From CAZGMN01 sp964645765 (GTDB lineage: Bacteria > Acidobacteriota > Aminicenantia > Aminicenantales > Aminicenantaceae), in NCBI GenBank assembly GCA_964645765.1, contig CAZYBE010000063.1, positions 1 through 10,401 on the forward strand: a DNA stretch of 10,401 bases. Reading direction: 5' to 3'. The notes under the pieces are model-generated. The model made no database searches, was not told the DNA's origin, and worked only from the letters and a program-made list of their open reading frames with translations. This document shows, one piece after another, positions 6,832 through 10,401 of the stretch. How positions within the stretch are numbered: position 1 is the stretch's first letter; every line of letters starts with the position of its first letter. The position numbers and the translations under genes are program-made.

Positions 6832-8738
6832 TTTTTGCCCCTGTCCGAAGCTTTATTGAGAATCCTATCCTTCTTCTTGCCCGTATATTTGGAAACAGCC
6901 CTGATTTTTGGAGGGCAGACATCAAGGCAGGCTCCGCACTTTATGCAGAGCTCCTGGTCGATGGTATGAACTTTCTTCCTCTCGCCGCTTATGGCCTTGA
7001 CCGGGCAGTTCTTCAAGCACAAGAGACAGCCGACGCACTTTTCCGGCTCGATGTGGTAAACGATTAAATCCTTGCAGACCAGAGCCGGGCAGCTCTTTTC
7101 TTTGATGTGGGCTTCGTATTCATCTTTAAAATAACGAAGGGTCGTCAGCACAGGATTGGGCGCAGTCTGTCCCAGGCCGCAGAGCGAGCCTGTCTTGACA
7201 GCCACAGCCAGGTCTTTGAGTCTTTGCAGGTCCCCTTCTTCACCAAGACCCTTGGTGATTCTGGTCAAGATCTCAACCAGCTGCCTTGTCCCGACACGGC
7301 AGGGAACACATTTTCCGCAGGATTCCTCCTGAGTAAAATTGAGAAAGTAGCGGGCGATATCAACCATGCAGGTCTCTTCATCCATGACAATCATTCCGCC
7401 AGAGCCCATCATCGAGCCGGCCTCGGTCAATGTATCGAAATCAATGGGGAGGTGAAGAAGGCTGGAAGGCATGCATCCGCCGGATGGCCCTCCAGTCTGG
7501 ACGGCCTTGAATTTTTTATTGTTCTTTATTCCGCCTCCGATATCATGGATGATTTCTTTCAGGGTCATTCCCATCGGCACTTCAACCAGACCCGTGTTGT
7601 TAATTTTTCCTACAAGCGAAAATATCTTTGTCCCTTTGCTCTTCTCCGTTCCAACCTGGCAGTACCATTCTGCTCCTTTGTTTATGATTAGAGGGACGTT
7701 GGCCCAGGTCTCGACGTTGTTAATGTTGGTCGGCTTTCCCCATAAGCCTTGCTGGGCAGGGTAGGGTGGCCTCTGTCTGGGGAAGGCCCGCCGCCCTTCG
7801 ATAGAGGCCATCATCGAAGTCTCTTCTCCTGAAACAAAGGCTCCTGCTCCTTTAAAAATCTGAATGTCAAAATGAAATTCTGAGCCGAGGATGGACTTCC
7901 CCAGCAAACCCATTTCTCTGGCTTGCTCGACGGCTGTGGTCACGTTCTTTACAGCCAGCGGATATTCCATGCGGACATAGACAAAACCTTGTGGGGCTCC
8001 GATGGCATAGGCTCCGATAATCATCCCCTCGATAACGCTGTGGGGATTGCCTTCGAGAAGGCTTCGGTCCATATATGCCCCCGGGTCTCCCTCATCGGCA
8101 TTGCAGACGACATACTTCACGCTGGATTCCTCTTTGTGACAGATTTCCCACTTCTGCCCTGTTGGAAAGCCCGCCCCTCCCCTTCCCCGCAAAAAGGATT
8201 TCTTCACTTCAGCGATGACCTCTTCTGAAGTCATCTCAAAGAGAGCCTTGGCCAGCGCTTTATAGCCATCCAGGGCTATATAGTCTCTGATGTCCGTCGG
8301 GTCGATAAAGCCGTTATTTCCAAAAATGATTCTTTTTTGCTTTTTATAGAATGGAACTTCTTTCTCAAGGACAATTTTTTCTTCTGTTCTCGGGTCGACG
8401 TAAAGAAGTCTATCCACGATTTTTTTGTTGACGATTGTCTCAGAGACAATATCGCTGATATCCTTGAGCTGGACTCTCTGGTAAAAAATCCCTTCAGGTT
8501 GAATGACAACAATCGGCCCCCGCTCACAAAAGCCATGGCAGCCAGTGGTTCTGACATCGACTGAATCTTCGAGGTTTTGTCTCTGGATCTCATCCCTGAA
8601 GCCTTGGGCCACGCTTAAACAGCCATAGGCATGACAGCCTGTTCCGCCGCAGATAGTGATGCACCTTTTTTGCGACTTTCTGGATTCCAGGATCTCAGTC
8701 CTGATTCTTTCCAGTTGAGTGGGGTTATAGTCGTCCAT
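6828..8738 (-). CDS. hydB: HydB/NuoF-type FMN- and NADH-binding subunit with extra ferredoxin domains
   Basis: A 636-residue HydB-type subunit, longer than plain NuoF at both ends. Order: a thioredoxin-like [2Fe-2S] domain (C30, C35, C67, C71); the FMN-binding loop GRGGAGFPTGQKWE (185-198); NADEGDPGAY (213-222); the NADH-binding loop GAGAFVSGEET (297-307); a [4Fe-4S] site (C474, C477, C480, C520); and a C-terminal two-[4Fe-4S] ferredoxin domain (C568, C571, C574, C578; C598, C601, C604, C608), preceded by C550 and C555, as is common in HydB. In HydABC-type enzymes the FMN of this subunit is the bifurcating flavin, passing electrons between NAD(H) and ferredoxin. Its ATG shares one base with the stop of the HydC-like gene. 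The name is by homology only: no HydA hydrogenase lies beside it, so in this setting it corresponds better to the HydB-like subunit of the Stn transhydrogenase. Confidence 0.93.
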   Translation of the reverse strand: MDDYNPTQLERIRTEILESRKSQKRCITICGGTGCHAYGCLSVAQGFRDEIQRQNLEDSVDVRTTGCHGFCERGPIVVIQPEGIFYQRVQLKDISDIVSETIVNKKIVDRLLYVDPRTEEKIVLEKEVPFYKKQKRIIFGNNGFIDPTDIRDYIALDGYKALAKALFEMTSEEVIAEVKKSFLRGRGGAGFPTGQKWEICHKEESSVKYVVCNADEGDPGAYMDRSLLEGNPHSVIEGMIIGAYAIGAPQGFVYVRMEYPLAVKNVTTAVEQAREMGLLGKSILGSEFHFDIQIFKGAGAFVSGEETSMMASIEGRRAFPRQRPPYPAQQGLWGKPTNINNVETWANVPLIINKGAEWYCQVGTEKSKGTKIFSLVGKINNTGLVEVPMGMTLKEIIHDIGGGIKNNKKFKAVQTGGPSGGCMPSSLLHLPIDFDTLTEAGSMMGSGGMIVMDEETCMVDIARYFLNFTQEESCGKCVPCRVGTRQLVEILTRITKGLGEEGDLQRLKDLAVAVKTGSLCGLGQTAPNPVLTTLRYFKDEYEAHIKEKSCPALVCKDLIVYHIEPEKCVGCLLCLKNCPVKAISGERKKVHTIDQELCIKCGACLDVCPPKIRAVSKYTGKKKDRILNKASDRGKK

Positions 8739-9199
8739 CAGTCAGAAATCTTCCTTTTCTCATTCTTTATTTTTTCAACAAGGCCGGCGACATCCTGGGT
8801 TTTCATCTGGCCGTGATAGGCGCCGTCTGTAATCACAATCGGCCCTAAAGCGCAGGCGCCTACGCAGTTGACAGTCTCCAGACTGAAAAGGTTGTCTGCG
8901 GTTGTCTGGCCTGGTTCGAGGCCCAGCCTTCTTTGGAATTCATCCAGAATCCTCGCTGCTCCCCTAACGTGGCAAGCTGTCCCCATGCAGATTGTTATCA
9001 GATGCTCGCCCCTGGGCTTAAGGCTGAAGGCTTTGTAAAAGGTGAGAACTCCGTATATCTCGCTCTCAGAAATTCCGAGCTGCCTGGAGATTTCGCGGAT
9101 AGCCTGGACAGGGATATACCCTTTTTCTCTTTGAACATCATGGAGAAGATGGATTAAGTCTTTTTGCATCTTCCTAGATTCTTCGCCAGCTCTTTGCAT
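8738..9199 (-). CDS. hydC: HydC/NuoE-type thioredoxin-like [2Fe-2S] subunit
   Basis: A 153-residue NuoE-family protein, near the usual length. A helical N-terminal part (about 1-60, including YIPVQAIREISRQLGIS) precedes the thioredoxin-like fold. The [2Fe-2S] ligands are C71 and C76 (CMGTACHVRG) and C112 and C116 (NCVGACALGP). It partners the HydB/NuoF subunit and carries electrons to or from its FMN. The chosen ATG at 9199 has GAAGG about nine bases upstream. An in-frame ATG at codon 11 (9169) is an alternative that would remove a poorly conserved leader. It follows the alanine dehydrogenase stop by 12 bases and its own stop overlaps the next start by one base. No membrane subunits of complex I lie in the window, so this belongs to a soluble complex. 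Confidence 0.93.
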   Translation of the reverse strand: MQRAGEESRKMQKDLIHLLHDVQREKGYIPVQAIREISRQLGISESEIYGVLTFYKAFSLKPRGEHLITICMGTACHVRGAARILDEFQRRLGLEPGQTTADNLFSLETVNCVGACALGPIVITDGAYHGQMKTQDVAGLVEKIKNEKRKISD

Positions 9200-9211
9200 T
9201 TTATGAAGCCT

Positions 9212-10327
9212 TCATAGAAAAGAGGAAAGGTCCTTATATTCCAGGCTGAACCTCTCGGCTGTGCTTTTCTTGGTTAATTGACCTCTATAAACATAGACGC
9301 CCCTGGCCAAGCTCTTATTTTCTCTCAGCGTCTGTTCAATCCCCAGTTCCCCCATCTGGAGCAAGAAGGAAATAACAAGATTGGAAAGGACTTTGGTCGA
9401 AGTGCGGCTGACAGCAGAAGTGATGTTGGGAACACAGTAGTGGATGATTCCTTCCTCGACATAGGTCGGGTGTTCAAGGGTTGTCAAACGGCTGGTCTCG
9501 ATGCAGCCTCCCTGGTCGATGGCTAAATCAATGATGAGAGATCCTTTCTTCATCGTCTTGACCATCTCCCTCGTTATCCAGACCGGAGCCCTTTCTCCAG
9601 GAAAGAGGACTGCTCCGATAAGGATGTCGGCGATTTTAGTCATCCGGGCTAAATTGTATTTGCTAGCAAAAAGAGTGATGACTCTGCCTGAAGTCATCTC
9701 CTCCAGCTCTCTGAGTTTATCCATGTTCCGGCCCAGGGCGATGGTGTGCGCTCCTGCTCCAAGCAAGCTCTTGACAGCGCTCCTGGCCAGGACGCCGCTG
9801 CCGATGACAACCGCCGTCGCAGGAGGGACGCTCACCACTCCGCCGATGATCACACCCCGGCCTCCCTGACTAGTCTGAAGGTAATGGCTAGAAATGGCCA
9901 AACACAGCTGTCCTGAGACTTCGCTCAGGCTTTCGATAAAGGGAAGAAGGTCGTCATCTTCCTGGACAATCTCATAGCCGATCATAGTCACTTTTTTCTG
10001 GAGAAGGCACTCTAAAACGCTTTTGCGGATGATAGCCAGATGATGGAAGCCGAACAAGAGCTGCCCCTCTCTAACCATCTTGCATTCCTCTTGATTCAGA
10101 GGTGAGATGTTGAGGACAACATCAGCACGGCCAAAAACCTCGTCTTTAGTAAAGACAATCTTTGCTCCCTGAGCAACATACTCTTCGTTTGTGTATCCGG
10201 CTTTGAGCCCGGCTCCAGTCTCGACGTAAACGGTGTGACCCTTCTCTATTAATAAAGAAACTGTGCTTGGCGTTAGCCCGGCCCGATTCTCTATTTTATA
10301 ACTTTCGTTGAGAACACCGATATTCAT
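9212..10327 (-). CDS. ald: Alanine dehydrogenase family protein, possibly NADP(H)-preferring
   Basis: A 371-residue member of the alanine dehydrogenase/PNT family; classical enzymes convert L-alanine to pyruvate, ammonia and NADH. The start is the ATG at 10327, preceded by AAGGAGG with five-base spacing; an in-frame ATG at 10366 has no such site and would start upstream of the likely transcription start. Conserved features are ENRAGLTP (13-20) with substrate-binding R15, catalytic H96 in FHHLA, SQGGRGV (about 153-159), and IDQGGCIETSR, whose D271 matches D270 of the Mycobacterium tuberculosis enzyme. Oddities: the usual LKVKEP segment is LNISPL (72-77), so Lys75 is replaced by Ser; the nucleotide loop is GSGVLA (176-181), GxGxxA rather than GxGxxG; and the ribose-binding Asp after the second strand is Gly199 followed by Arg200. 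It is the first gene of the operon. Membership in the family is firm. Activity on alanine and cofactor preference are inferred. Confidence 0.85.
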   Translation of the reverse strand: MNIGVLNESYKIENRAGLTPSTVSLLIEKGHTVYVETGAGLKAGYTNEEYVAQGAKIVFTKDEVFGRADVVLNISPLNQEECKMVREGQLLFGFHHLAIIRKSVLECLLQKKVTMIGYEIVQEDDDLLPFIESLSEVSGQLCLAISSHYLQTSQGGRGVIIGGVVSVPPATAVVIGSGVLARSAVKSLLGAGAHTIALGRNMDKLRELEEMTSGRVITLFASKYNLARMTKIADILIGAVLFPGERAPVWITREMVKTMKKGSLIIDLAIDQGGCIETSRLTTLEHPTYVEEGIIHYCVPNITSAVSRTSTKVLSNLVISFLLQMGELGIEQTLRENKSLARGVYVYRGQLTKKSTAERFSLEYKDLSSFL

Positions 10328-10332
10328 GATTG

Positions 10333-10339
10333 CCTCCTT
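10333..10339 (-). promoter_or_regulatory. Ribosome-binding site that fixes the ald start
   Basis: AAGGAGG, a near-perfect Shine-Dalgarno sequence, lies five bases before the ATG at 10327. It decides this start over the in-frame ATG at 10366, which lies within the promoter region. Confidence 0.85.
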
Positions 10340-10356
10340 CGGATTTAGGAGCGAAT

Positions 10357-10385
10357 ATGATAGCAAATAATTTACTGAGGGACAA
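10357..10385 (-). promoter_or_regulatory. Putative sigma70-type promoter for the operon
   Basis: On the minus strand, TTGTCC (10385-10380) and TATCAT (10362-10357) are separated by exactly 17 bases, matching the -35 consensus at 4 of 6 positions and the -10 consensus at 5 of 6. Transcription would begin near 10350, leaving a leader of about 23 bases before the alanine dehydrogenase start. The surrounding DNA is more A+T-rich than the genes. No other comparable gap exists further down the operon. This is a pattern match only. Confidence 0.6.
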
Positions 10386-10401
10386 TAAATGAGATGTTAA
10401 A

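Noticed and set aside
4270..9199. Respiratory complex I (NuoEFG) or an NAD-dependent formate dehydrogenase.
   Set aside because: No membrane or quinone-module subunits are encoded in the window, HydB has extra ferredoxin domains not found in NuoF, and the formate dehydrogenase active-site residues are missing.
9202..9216. A 15-base inverted repeat (seven-base arms around one base) at the ald-hydC junction, considered as an operator or terminator.
   Set aside because: It overlaps the ald stop and the hydC ribosome-binding region, the loop is too small for a stable hairpin, there is no T-tract, and a single short copy can occur by chance.

Overview
The window is an almost gap-free stretch of bacterial DNA with every gene on the minus strand, so it reads from right to left. 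A sigma70-like promoter near the right edge precedes eight genes spaced 26 bases or less apart, several overlapping by 1 or 4 bases. They look like a single transcription unit. The content (many iron-sulfur flavoproteins, alanine dehydrogenase, a butyrate/acetate-type CoA-transferase, no oxygen-dependent enzymes) suggests a strictly anaerobic, probably amino-acid-fermenting bacterium. Ribosome-binding sites are canonical (AAGGAGG, GGAGGG). I cannot assign a phylum from the sequence alone.

In transcription order: an alanine dehydrogenase-like protein (10327-9212); a NuoE/HydC-type [2Fe-2S] subunit (9199-8738); a NuoF/HydB-type FMN- and NADH-binding subunit with extra ferredoxin domains (8738-6828); an 853-residue NuoG/FdhA-like iron-sulfur protein whose molybdenum active site is missing (6831-4270); an NfnA-type FAD/[2Fe-2S] subunit (4270-3437); an NfnB/GltD-type NADPH-binding flavoprotein (3410-1887); a 4-hydroxybutyrate/acetate-type CoA-transferase (1885-587); and the 5' part of a ribonuclease HIII gene lacking its usual N-terminal domain, which runs off the left edge (569-1).

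The five central genes are the main point of interest. HydBC-like subunits plus a NuoG-like protein would normally accompany an [FeFe]-hydrogenase or a formate dehydrogenase, but neither active site is present. Instead they are followed by both halves of an NfnAB transhydrogenase. This recalls the Stn transhydrogenase of Sporomusa ovata, in which a HydBC-like bifurcating pair works with a StnC subunit that fuses NuoG-like and GltD-like domains. Here the StnC parts are separate genes and an NfnA subunit lies between them. I infer a five-subunit, soluble, electron-bifurcating NADH/NADPH/ferredoxin transhydrogenase.

The flanking genes fit: alanine dehydrogenase would make reduced nicotinamide and pyruvate, and its Rossmann motif looks adapted to NADP(H); the CoA-transferase would handle acyl-CoA end products. 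No RNA genes, mobile elements, CRISPR arrays or long non-coding stretches were seen. The only non-coding DNA of note is the 74 bases upstream of the alanine dehydrogenase start.
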